Assembly (NCBI RefSeq): GCF_013184805.1
Contig: NZ_JAATNG010000004.1
Coordinates: forward strand, 221,423 to 285,422
Direction of reading: 5' to 3'
From: Pseudoruegeria sp. HB172150
GTDB lineage: Bacteria; Pseudomonadota; Alphaproteobacteria; Rhodobacterales; Rhodobacteraceae
Length of the DNA stretch: 64,000 nucleotides
In this document: piece after piece, positions 44,485-52,086 of the stretch
Numbering within the stretch: the stretch's first letter is position 1
How the letters are laid out: every line of letters begins with the position of its first letter
Translations under genes and position numbers: made by a program
Notes under the pieces: model-generated
Told to the model about the DNA's origin: nothing
What the model saw: the letters and a program-made list of their open reading frames with translations, nothing else
The model's database searches: none

Positions 44485-45297
44485 ATGCGTCTGATCAACA
44501 GACAGCCGAGCCGCGCGCTGACGGTGTTTCTGGCGATGCTGCCCTTCGCGGCGCTGCTGATCGCCTATTCCGTCGCGTCGGAAATCCGGCTGGCCGCGAA
44601 CCCCTCGGACCGGCTGCTGCCGTCGTTGTCGACCATCGGTGAGACGGCGGTGCGGCTGTTCACCGAACCGGACAAGCGGTCGGGCCGCATCCTGCTGTGG
44701 TACGACACCGGGGTCAGCCTGCTGCGGCTGTTCATCGGGGTGTTCTGCGCCTCTTTCGTCGGGCTGACGGTCGGGCTGCTGATCGGGCTGCTGCCGCATG
44801 TGCGCGCGATGCTGGGGGTGTTCGTCGCGGTGATCTCGATGATCCCGCCGCTGGCGATCCTGCCGATCCTGTTCATTACCTTCGGGCTCGGCGAGCTGGC
44901 GAAGGTGGTACTGATCATCATCGGGATCACCCCGTTCCTGATCCGCGATGTCAGCCAGCGGGTCGTGGACATACCGCACGAGCTGATCGTCAAGGCGCAG
45001 ACGCTGGGGGCGTCGTCGCTGGTGATCGCGCTGCGCGTGGCGCTGCCGCAGATCATGCCGCGGCTGATCCAGTCGGTGCGGCTGTCGCTGGGGCCGGCGT
45101 GGCTGTTCCTGATCGCGGCGGAGGCAATCGCGTCGGACCTGGGGCTCGGCTACCGGATCTTCCTGGTGCGGCGGTACCTGGCGATGGACGTGATCCTGAC
45201 CTACGTGATCTGGATCACCCTGCTGGCCTTCCTGATCGACTGGCTGCTGCGGGTGGCGTCGCGCAAACTGTACCCGTGGGCGGGGAAGGGGCTATGA
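44485..45297 (+). CDS. ABC transporter permease (NitT/TauT family)
   Basis: 270 residues with about six membrane helices and the BPD-transport EAA-like loop (ELIVKAQTLGASSLVIALRVA in part, near 163-183; Gly in the usual position), which contacts the ATPase. It belongs with the preceding binding protein and the following ATPase. The stop overlaps the ATPase start (ATGA). It imports the riboswitch-linked substrate, presumably guanidine, through the inner membrane. Confidence 0.92.
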   Translation: MRLINRQPSRALTVFLAMLPFAALLIAYSVASEIRLAANPSDRLLPSLSTIGETAVRLFTEPDKRSGRILLWYDTGVSLLRLFIGVFCASFVGLTVGLLIGLLPHVRAMLGVFVAVISMIPPLAILPILFITFGLGELAKVVLIIIGITPFLIRDVSQRVVDIPHELIVKAQTLGASSLVIALRVALPQIMPRLIQSVRLSLGPAWLFLIAAEAIASDLGLGYRIFLVRRYLAMDVILTYVIWITLLAFLIDWLLRVASRKLYPWAGKGL

Positions 45298-46061
45298 GCT
45301 TCGTCAGCGTCGACAACATCTTTCTGCGCTACGGCACCTTCTCGATCCTCGAACGGGTCAGCCTGTCGGTGGAGGAGGGCGAGTTCATCTCTATCGTCGG
45401 GGCGTCGGGCTGCGGCAAGTCGACCTTCCTGCGGCTCTTGCTGGCCGAGGAGCAGCCGACGCGGGGCGAGATCCGGATCGAGGGGCGGGAACCGGCGGTG
45501 GAGCCGGGACGCGAGCGGGGCATCGTGTTCCAGCGCTATTCGGTCTTTCCGCACATGTCGGTGCGCGACAACATCGTGGCCGCCGAGAGTTTCGACAAAC
45601 CGCTGGGGCGGCTGAAGCGCGGAGAGCGGGTGGCGGCGCGGGAGCGGGCGCAGGCGACGCTGGACCGGATCGGGCTGGGCCATATGGGCCATGCCTATCC
45701 CACGGCGCTGTCGGGCGGCATGCAGCAGCGGCTGGCCATCGCGCAGGCGCTGACGGCACGGCCCCGCATCCTGCTGCTGGACGAGCCGTTCGGAGCGCTC
45801 GACCCGGGCACGCGGTTGCAGATGCACGATTTTCTGACCGAGTTGCGGGAAGAAACGAAGATGACCGTCTTCATGGTCACGCACGACCTGCAGGAAGGCT
45901 TCAAGCTGGGCGACCGCGTGATCGTGTTCGACAAGCCGCGCTGGGACCCGACCGATCCGAGCGCCTATGGCGCGACCATCACCTATGATTTCGATGCCCG
46001 GAACAACGGCATCCCGTTTCAGGACATACTGGAGGCAGACCATGCACATCCCCCCGCGTGA
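45294..46061 (+). CDS. ABC transporter ATP-binding protein (NitT/TauT family)
   Basis: 255 residues. Walker A GASGCGKST (36-44), signature LSGGMQQR near 140-147, Walker B ILLLDEPFGALD near 160-171, and switch His in MVTHDLQEGF. A C-terminal extension (about 215-255, DKPRWDPTDPSAYGAT and following) is longer than in generic TauB and resembles the ATPases of this guanidine/urea carboxylase-region transporter group. The ATG overlaps the permease stop. The following ureohydrolase starts 20 bases before its end. Confidence 0.92.
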   Translation: MSFVSVDNIFLRYGTFSILERVSLSVEEGEFISIVGASGCGKSTFLRLLLAEEQPTRGEIRIEGREPAVEPGRERGIVFQRYSVFPHMSVRDNIVAAESFDKPLGRLKRGERVAARERAQATLDRIGLGHMGHAYPTALSGGMQQRLAIAQALTARPRILLLDEPFGALDPGTRLQMHDFLTELREETKMTVFMVTHDLQEGFKLGDRVIVFDKPRWDPTDPSAYGATITYDFDARNNGIPFQDILEADHAHPPA

Positions 46062-47307
46062 CCGTTCGCGGTCCCATCACCCGGCAGACCGGCGCCATGA
46101 CGAGCGGCGGCAGCACCACCCGGACCTGTCCAAGCTTCTGGGCTGGAAGGCGGCGCGGGCCGAGGCGGACATTCCGCACGGCGAGTGGAAAAAGGAGCAG
46201 GCCTGGGCGCTGCGGATGGGGCTGACGGCGGCGGATTCGATCGAGGACCGGTCGATCCCCACCTTCGCGCGGGGCGAACTGCCGCATTACGCGGGCATCA
46301 ACACCTTCCTGAAAGCGCCCTATACCGAGGACGTGCAGGAGGTGGGCATGTATGACGCCACCGTCCTAGGCGCGCCGTTCGACGGGGGTACGACCTATCG
46401 TCCCGGCACGCGGTTCGGGCCGCAGGGGGTGCGCAAGATCTCGGCGCTCTACACGCCCTACAACTACGAGATCGGGGTCGATCTGCGCGAGCAGATGTCG
46501 CTGTGCGACGCGGGCGACATTTTCACCATTCCGGGGAATATCGAGAAGACCTTCGACCAGATCAGCCGGGCGGTGTCTCATGTGTTCTCGTCGGGTTCGC
46601 TGCCCATCATCATCGGCGGCGACCATTCAATCGGGTTTCCCTGCGTGCGCGGGATCGCGGAATGTACCTCGAAGAAGATCGGCATCGTCCATTTCGACCG
46701 GCATGCGGATATCCAGGAAAAGGACCTGGACGAGCGGATGCACACGACGCCGTGGTACCATTCGACGAACCTGCCGAACGTGCCGGCGAAGAACCTCGTT
46801 CAGGTCGGTATCGGCGGCTGGCAGGTGCCGCGCCCGGCAGTGAAGGAAGCGGTCAAGCGCGAGACCAACATCATCACCATGTCCGACATGGAGGAGATGG
46901 GCATCGACAAGACCGCCGAGATGGCGCTGGAGATGGCATGGGATGGGGTCGACATGGTCTACATGTCCTTCGACATCGACTCCATCGACTGCGGTTTCGT
47001 GCCGGGGACCGGCTGGCCCGAACCGGGCGGGTTCCTGCCGCGTGAGGCGCTGGCGCTGGCGTCGAAGGTGGCGGCAGAGGGGATCTGCGGCATGGAGCTG
47101 GTCGAGGTTTCGCCGCCCTACGACACCTCGGATATCACGGCGCTGATGGGGACACGGGTGATCGTGGACGTGCTGGGTTCAATGGTGTCGGCCGGAACGC
47201 TGGGCAAGCACAAGGTGCATATCGACAAGCCGGTGGACCTGCCGATGGGCGATTACGACGAGGCGCGGGACGGCAAACGCTGGACCACGCCGGCGAAGCA
47301 GAAGTAA
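46042..47307 (+). CDS. gdmH: ureohydrolase, probable guanidine hydrolase (GdmH-like)
   Basis: 421 residues of the arginase/agmatinase superfamily. All six dinuclear-metal ligands are present: His195 (GGDHSIGF), Asp219, His221 and Asp223 (HFDRHADIQ), Asp311 and Asp313 (SFDIDSIDCG). FDRHAD in place of the common FDAHxD, the long N-terminal extension (about 70 residues) and GTGWPEPGGF near 319-328 set it apart from agmatinases. Guanidine hydrolase (GdmH) is a known nickel-dependent member of this family, giving urea and ammonia. The guanidine riboswitch and transporter make guanidine the best substrate; agmatine or guanidinobutyrate remain alternatives. GGAGGCAGACC precedes the ATG. Cytosolic. 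Confidence 0.85.
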   Translation: MHIPPRDRSRSHHPADRRHDERRQHHPDLSKLLGWKAARAEADIPHGEWKKEQAWALRMGLTAADSIEDRSIPTFARGELPHYAGINTFLKAPYTEDVQEVGMYDATVLGAPFDGGTTYRPGTRFGPQGVRKISALYTPYNYEIGVDLREQMSLCDAGDIFTIPGNIEKTFDQISRAVSHVFSSGSLPIIIGGDHSIGFPCVRGIAECTSKKIGIVHFDRHADIQEKDLDERMHTTPWYHSTNLPNVPAKNLVQVGIGGWQVPRPAVKEAVKRETNIITMSDMEEMGIDKTAEMALEMAWDGVDMVYMSFDIDSIDCGFVPGTGWPEPGGFLPREALALASKVAAEGICGMELVEVSPPYDTSDITALMGTRVIVDVLGSMVSAGTLGKHKVHIDKPVDLPMGDYDEARDGKRWTTPAKQK

Positions 47308-47312
47308 CCGCC

Positions 47313-47798
47313 ATGCCCCACGATCATCCGCATCACCACCATCATCACCACCACCACGACCATGCGCACGGGCATACCCATGCGCATGATCACCCGCATG
47401 ACCACAATCATCCCGACGATCACCTGCATTCGCATATGCACGGGCCGGACGAGGCGGCGGAGCTGCAGGTTCTGACCGACCAGTTCATCGACGGCTTCGT
47501 GCAGGCGAAGGACAAGATGTCCTACCTGCGGCTGGCGGGCGTGCCGCTGGAGAAGCCGGGGATCGATGGCGGCCCGTCGCTGAAGCTGGTGGACGTGAAG
47601 CTGACCACCGAATGGCAGGTGGGGACGGCGTCGCCTTCGTTCGGGTCGCGCGAGCTAAGCTACCTGCCGTTTCCCGGCGAAATGGTGGTGGAGCGCACCA
47701 ACATGGAGCTGGTTTATGTGTCGCTGCAGGAGAAGCAGCTGACCGATATCCGGCAGTTCCTGCTGCGGCAGAGCGCCGAGGGCCGGATCGCGACTTAG
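47313..47798 (+). CDS. His-rich protein, candidate nickel chaperone for the ureohydrolase
   Basis: 161 residues. The first 43 residues contain 24 His (nine in a row at 7-15), mixed with Asp, the pattern of nickel/zinc storage or delivery tails. The rest (about 47-161) is a compact, mainly beta domain with no P-loop and no CxxC zinc site, so it is neither HypB-like nor HypA-like. I recognise no family for it. It begins 5 bases after the ureohydrolase stop and is the last gene of the riboswitch-controlled operon. A metal-loading role is inferred from composition and context only. Confidence 0.75.
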   Translation: MPHDHPHHHHHHHHHDHAHGHTHAHDHPHDHNHPDDHLHSHMHGPDEAAELQVLTDQFIDGFVQAKDKMSYLRLAGVPLEKPGIDGGPSLKLVDVKLTTEWQVGTASPSFGSRELSYLPFPGEMVVERTNMELVYVSLQEKQLTDIRQFLLRQSAEGRIAT

Positions 47799-47981
47799 GC
47801 GGGTGTTCTGTATACACTGGGCGGTAACCCGGCGTGCGCCGTGGGAGTGATCACAAATCGGGCAGTCGCGGCGTCACGCCGCGGCTGAGGTGGCGCGATC
47901 TGATAGATTGCGCTTGACCGCCCTGCCGCGCCCTGCGCCCATGCGCGCAAACAAGACTAGGCAAGGCGAGCGGGACAGGAC

Positions 47982-48803
47982 ATGCATTTCAAGGTAACCC
48001 ACGAGACCTGTTACCGATATTCGTCACCGGTCCGTTTCGGGCCGCAGACCCTTCGTATGCTGCCGCGGCTGGATAGTCTGGCCTGGTGCGACCAGGAGTT
48101 GACCGCGGAGCCGGAGCCGGCCAAACGGCAGGACCGGGTGGACGCCTTCGGCAACACCGTGACCGAGCTGACCTTCGACCGGCCGTCGGACATCCTGCGT
48201 GTATCCTCGTCCTTCGAGCTGGAAACGCTGTTGCCGGGGCCGATGCCGCAGCTGCCGCCGCTGCCCTGGCCACCGGGGTTGGTGAAGGGGTCCGAGCCAT
48301 ATCTCGCACGCGCGCCGATCGACGAGACCGTCCGCGCCTATGCGGCGGCACTGGCGGTGAAAAGTGGCGGGTCGGCGAGCGGGTTTCTGGAACGACTGAA
48401 CATGTCACTGTTCGAGCAGACCGACCGGCATATCCGGCCCAAGGGCTATGCCCGCACCGCCGCAGATACGCTGGAACTGGGCAGCGGCGCCTGCCGCGAC
48501 CTGACGGTGCTGTTCATGGAATGCTGCCGCAGCCTGGGCATCCCGGCGCGGTTCGTCAGCGGGTATCAGGCACAGTCGGAGTCGCCGGACGGCAAACGGC
48601 ACCTGCATGCCTGGCCGGAGGTCTGCCTGCCGGACGGGCAATGGCGCGGATTCGATCCGACACATGGCCAGCCGGTGATCGACGGGCATGTCGCCCTGTG
48701 TGCCGCACCGGCGCAGGAACAGACGATGCCGCTGGAAGGCGGGTTCTGGGGCGAGAGCGTGACCTCGACGCTGGAGTACCACGTCGAGATCGAAGCCGGT
48801 TGA
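47982..48803 (+). CDS. transglutaminase-like cysteine peptidase family protein
   Basis: 273 residues: an N-terminal bacterial transglutaminase-associated beta domain (about 1-85, VTHETCYRYSSPVRFGPQTLR near 5-25 in part) and a transglutaminase core with the triad Cys171 (GACRDLTVLF), His209 (HLHAWPEVCL) and Asp225 (FDPTHGQPV). No signal peptide, so cytosolic. Members of this group are usually proteases or amide hydrolases rather than cross-linkers, often found with circular-peptide ligase-like genes, absent here. It is not obviously linked to its neighbours. Confidence 0.9.
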   Translation: MHFKVTHETCYRYSSPVRFGPQTLRMLPRLDSLAWCDQELTAEPEPAKRQDRVDAFGNTVTELTFDRPSDILRVSSSFELETLLPGPMPQLPPLPWPPGLVKGSEPYLARAPIDETVRAYAAALAVKSGGSASGFLERLNMSLFEQTDRHIRPKGYARTAADTLELGSGACRDLTVLFMECCRSLGIPARFVSGYQAQSESPDGKRHLHAWPEVCLPDGQWRGFDPTHGQPVIDGHVALCAAPAQEQTMPLEGGFWGESVTSTLEYHVEIEAG

Positions 48804-48849
48804 CCGGCGGCGCGCTGCGGCGCTATGCGGCGCCTGCAGGGAGGCGCCC

Positions 48850-49584
48850 ATGGAAGGCTGGACGGCAAATAGCTTCGGCGAACTGAACGCGGACGGGTAC
48901 GACGCGCTGAACGATCCCGGCACGACCGCCGAGAGCGTGGAGCTGATCGCGGATATCGCAGGGACCGACCGGGTTCTGGAACTGGCGGTCGGCACCGGGC
49001 GGATTGCCCTGCCGCTGGCGGAACGCGGGGTCGACGTGACCGGGCTGGAGGTTTCGCCCGAGATGGTGGCCGGGCTGCGCGCCAAGCCCGGCGGCGCGGA
49101 CCTGCCGGTGGTGCTGGGAGACATGGAGGAGGTCGCCGTTGACGGGACATTCGACCTTGTCATCCTGGTCTTCAACACGCTGTTCAACCTGCCGTCGCAG
49201 GAAGCTCAGGTGAACTGCTTCCGGAACACCGCGGCGCGGCTGGCGCCGGGCGGGCGGTTCCTGATCGAGACCTTCGTGCCGGACCTGACGGGGTTCCGGG
49301 GCAATCAGGACGTGAAGCTGAAGCACATGTCGCTGGATCACCTGTCGCTGGACGTGGTGCGGCACGATCAGGTGCGGCAGTTGCTGGAGCACCAGCGCCT
49401 GCATGTGCGTGACGGGCGGGCGGACCTGATACCGCTGGTGATGCGCTATGCCTTCCCGGCGGAACTGGACCTGATGGCGCGGCTGGCGGGGATGGAGCTG
49501 GAACACCGCTGGGGCGGCTGGCACCGCCAGCCCTTCACGCGCGAAAGCAGGATGCACGTGTCGGTCTGGCGGAAGCCGGAGTAG
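48850..49584 (+). CDS. class I SAM-dependent methyltransferase
   Basis: 244 residues. The SAM-binding motif I is VLELAVGTGRIALPLAERG near 41-59, followed by the acidic ribose loop (VTGLEVSPEM near 62-71) and FDLVILVFNTLFNL near 100-113. Substrate unknown; the fold is the small-molecule methyltransferase type. GGGAGGCGCC precedes the ATG. It is separated from the transglutaminase-like gene by 46 bases and may be cotranscribed. It converges with trpS. Confidence 0.88.
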   Translation: MEGWTANSFGELNADGYDALNDPGTTAESVELIADIAGTDRVLELAVGTGRIALPLAERGVDVTGLEVSPEMVAGLRAKPGGADLPVVLGDMEEVAVDGTFDLVILVFNTLFNLPSQEAQVNCFRNTAARLAPGGRFLIETFVPDLTGFRGNQDVKLKHMSLDHLSLDVVRHDQVRQLLEHQRLHVRDGRADLIPLVMRYAFPAELDLMARLAGMELEHRWGGWHRQPFTRESRMHVSVWRKPE

Positions 49585-49590
49585 GCGCCG

Positions 49591-50607
49591 TCAGGCGCCT
49601 ACCATTCCCACGATCTCGTAGGTTTTCTTCAGGATCGGCGCGGCGATCTCGCGGGCGCGTTCGGCGCCGCGGGCCAGGATGCGGTCGATCTCTGCCTGGT
49701 CCTGCATCAGGCGTGACATCTCGGTCGAGATCGGGGTGAGCCGGTCGACCGCGACATCGGCCAGCGCGGGCTTGAAGGCGGAGAACTGGCTGCCGCCATG
49801 TTCCGCCAGCACCTCGGCCACCGTCATGTCGGCGAGTGCCGCATAGATGTTGACCAGGTTGCGCGCCTCCGGACGGTCCTCCAGCCCCGCGACCGTTTCC
49901 GGCAGCGGTTCGGGATCGGTCCGGGCCTTGCGCAGCTTCTGCGCGATGGCGTCGGCATCGTCCGACAGGTTGATGCGCGACTGGTCGGACGGATCCGACT
50001 TCGACATCTTCTTAGACCCGTCCCGCAGCGACATGACCCGCGTCGCAGTCCCTTCGATCACCGGCTCGGTTTCAGGGAAGAAATCGACGCCGAAATCGTT
50101 GTTGAACTTGATCGCGATATCGCGGGTCAGTTCCAGGTGCTGCTTCTGGTCCTCGCCCACCGGCACGTGGGTGGCGTGGTAGACGAGAATGTCCGCCGCC
50201 ATCAGCGCAGGGTAGGCGAAGAGGCCCAGCGAGGCGTTCTGCTGGTTCTTGCCCGCCTTGTCCTTCCACTGGGTCATCCGCTGCATCCAGCCCATGCGGG
50301 CCACGCAGTTGAAGATCCAGGCCAGTTGCGCGTGCTCGACGACCTGGCTCTGGTTGAACAGGATCGACTTTTCCGGATCGACGCCGGAGGCGATGAAACC
50401 GGCGCAAAGCTCGCGGGTGGCGCGGGCCAGCGTTGCCGGGTCCTGCCAGACGGTGATCGCGTGCAGATCGACCATGCAGAAGATCGTTTGCCACGATCCC
50501 TGATCCTGCATGGTTGCGAAGCGCTTGAGCGCGCCCAGGTAGTTCCCCAGGGTCAGCCCGCCCGAAGGCTGGATGCCCGAGAATACACGCGGCGTGAACT
50601 CGGCCAT
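49591..50607 (-). CDS. trpS: tryptophanyl-tRNA synthetase
   Basis: 338 residues, class I synthetase. The HIGH-like site is [13 protein letters not shown] near 13-25 and KMSKSDPSD is the KMSKS loop (near 202-210). The central segments VDLHAIT and [20 protein letters not shown] (near 46-52 and 138-157) are typical of bacterial TrpRS. The start at 50607 is chosen because the family starts shortly before the PSGG motif; a longer frame upstream does not look conserved. Charges tRNA-Trp. Confidence 0.96.
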   Translation of the reverse strand: MAEFTPRVFSGIQPSGGLTLGNYLGALKRFATMQDQGSWQTIFCMVDLHAITVWQDPATLARATRELCAGFIASGVDPEKSILFNQSQVVEHAQLAWIFNCVARMGWMQRMTQWKDKAGKNQQNASLGLFAYPALMAADILVYHATHVPVGEDQKQHLELTRDIAIKFNNDFGVDFFPETEPVIEGTATRVMSLRDGSKKMSKSDPSDQSRINLSDDADAIAQKLRKARTDPEPLPETVAGLEDRPEARNLVNIYAALADMTVAEVLAEHGGSQFSAFKPALADVAVDRLTPISTEMSRLMQDQAEIDRILARGAERAREIAAPILKKTYEIVGMVGA

Positions 50608-50686
50608 TTGGCGATATCTCCGTCTGGAATTCTGTGCCGGGGTCGCGTAACGCAAGGTCCCGAGGCCGTCAAGGAAGGGCAGCGAG

Positions 50687-51373
50687 ATGCGACACCCGCA
50701 CGAAGAATCCCCGTTCAATGCGTTGCCGCCGGTGGTGGTGGTACTGGCGCTGGCGATCTTCGGGGTCGAGGCCGCATTGCAGCTGGGTGAGCGCGGGCTG
50801 ATCGGCGGACCGGCGGCAATAGGCTGGCGAATCGATCTGATCCAACGGTTCTCGGTCGTTGGTGAGGTGTTCAGGCAGATGTGGGATCTGGGAATCTGGC
50901 CGCCCGAGCACGTGATGCGGCTGGTGACCTATCCGTTCGTCCACGCGAGTTTTACCCACGCGATCTTCGTGATCGTCTTCATTCTGGCGCTCGGCAAGAT
51001 GGTTGGAGAGATCTTTGCCTGGTGGGCGGTGCTGGCAGTCTTCTTCGGCGCGTCGATCGCGGGCGGGCTGGTCTATGCCTTTGTGCTGAGCACACCCTAT
51101 CCGCTGATCGGTGGCTATCCGGCGGCCTACGGGCTGATCGGGGCGTTCACCTTCCTGCTGTGGATCCGGCTGGCTTATACCGGCGGGCCGCAGATCAATG
51201 CGTTTTACCTGATCGGTATGCTGATGGGCATACAGCTGCTGTTCAGCCTGTTTTTCGAGGTGGGTATGGACTGGGTGGCGGAGCTGACCGGGTTCTGCGC
51301 CGGATTCCTGCTATCCTTCGTGGTCAGCCCCGGCGGGTGGCAGCGGGTTATGTCGCGGATGCGGCAACGATAA
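50687..51373 (+). CDS. rhomboid-fold membrane protein lacking catalytic residues
   Basis: 228 residues with six or seven membrane segments and rhomboid landmarks: the helix-2 entry [16 protein letters not shown] near 79-94, a TM4 glycine-rich start at 142-151 ([10 protein letters not shown]) and TM6 [13 protein letters not shown] near 198-210. In active rhomboids TM4 has GxSG and TM6 has His; here these positions are Pro145/Ala146 and Glu199, and the helix-2 Asn is Val. So it is a probable pseudoprotease. An inactive rhomboid could bind or chaperone membrane clients. An intrinsic terminator follows its stop. Confidence 0.8.
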   Translation: MRHPHEESPFNALPPVVVVLALAIFGVEAALQLGERGLIGGPAAIGWRIDLIQRFSVVGEVFRQMWDLGIWPPEHVMRLVTYPFVHASFTHAIFVIVFILALGKMVGEIFAWWAVLAVFFGASIAGGLVYAFVLSTPYPLIGGYPAAYGLIGAFTFLLWIRLAYTGGPQINAFYLIGMLMGIQLLFSLFFEVGMDWVAELTGFCAGFLLSFVVSPGGWQRVMSRMRQR

Positions 51374-51400
51374 AGGGGGCCGCGGCCCCCTTTCTTTTCT
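51372..51400 (+). terminator. terminator after the rhomboid-like gene
   Basis: AAAGGGGGCC, loop GC, GGCCCCCTTT (from 51373), then CTTTTCTT. A strong GC stem flanked by A- and T-runs, usable in both directions, between the + strand rhomboid-like gene and the convergent - strand CTERM gene. Confidence 0.85.
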
Positions 51401-51420
51401 TCCGGTCGGTCGGCTGTGCG

Positions 51421-51987
51421 TCAGGCCTGCGGCCTGGCGTTGCGACGCCGGCGCAGCAGGCCGAGCGCGCCAAGCCCGGTGGCGCCAAGCAGGATGCCGG
51501 AGGGCAGCGGAACCGCAGCGGGTTCGTCAAAGGTGATGCCGGCCTTGATGAACTCGGGCTTGTGCGGGTGGTCGCCGACTGCCTTGCTGAGCACGAAGGT
51601 CAGCTTCAGCACACCGTCGGAGATCAGCGAGGCGAGGGCGGTTTGCGACAGGAACCCGAAGGTGGTCTTGGCCTTGCCGTAGTCGCGGCCGCGGTCCGGA
51701 CCGAAGAAGATGTCGTCGAAGCGGCGGTTGTTGAACAGCGTGCCGAGGAACTTTCCTTCGGCGAAGACGCTCACGTTCTCTTTCCGCTTGCCGAAATCGC
51801 CGTAGGCGGTGATGGACAGCAGCCCGGGGCCGGTTGTCTTGGTCGGAACCGCCAGATCAATGTCGAAGCTGCCGCCGCCGCACGTGGCGATGTGGCAGAA
51901 GTGATACCGCGTATCGGTGACCGTCACCGCATCCGCAGGTTGGAGATTTGCCAAAAGGCAAGCCGCAGCCAGCAGCAGTTTTTTCAT
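51421..51987 (-). CDS. VPLPA-CTERM sorting-signal protein
   Basis: 188 residues. A signal peptide (KKLLLAAACLLANLQPADA) leads to a beta-rich mature domain with a Cys pair (HFCHIATC, near 29-36). The C-terminus is a textbook three-part sorting tag: VPLPSG, a hydrophobic helix (ILLGATGLGALGLL) and RRRR near 162-186. Such proteins are processed by an exosortase-type transpeptidase and sent to the surface or extracellular matrix. No exosortase gene lies in this window, so it must be elsewhere if present. Function of the mature domain unknown. Confidence 0.88.
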   Translation of the reverse strand: MKKLLLAAACLLANLQPADAVTVTDTRYHFCHIATCGGGSFDIDLAVPTKTTGPGLLSITAYGDFGKRKENVSVFAEGKFLGTLFNNRRFDDIFFGPDRGRDYGKAKTTFGFLSQTALASLISDGVLKLTFVLSKAVGDHPHKPEFIKAGITFDEPAAVPLPSGILLGATGLGALGLLRRRRNARPQA

Positions 51988-52057
51988 GATTTACCCACTT
52001 TGCTCGATGAAGGGTTGTTCCCTTCGCACCCAACTTGAGCGTGCAGGTGGAGCGACG

Positions 52058-52072
52058 TTAAGTCAATCTTTA
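52058..52072. promoter_or_regulatory. imperfect CtrA-like site upstream of the CTERM gene
   Basis: TTAA-GTCAATC-TTTA, one mismatch from TTAA-N7-TTAA, about 70 bases upstream of the - strand VPLPA-CTERM start. Weak evidence on its own. Confidence 0.25.
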
Positions 52073-52086
52073 GACGCAAAACTTGG

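Noticed and set aside
47313-47441. CAT/CAC-rich tract considered as a simple-sequence or CRISPR-like repeat
   Set aside because: It is the coding sequence for the His-rich N-terminus: in frame, after a short gap from the upstream stop, with irregular codon mix and no spacer structure.
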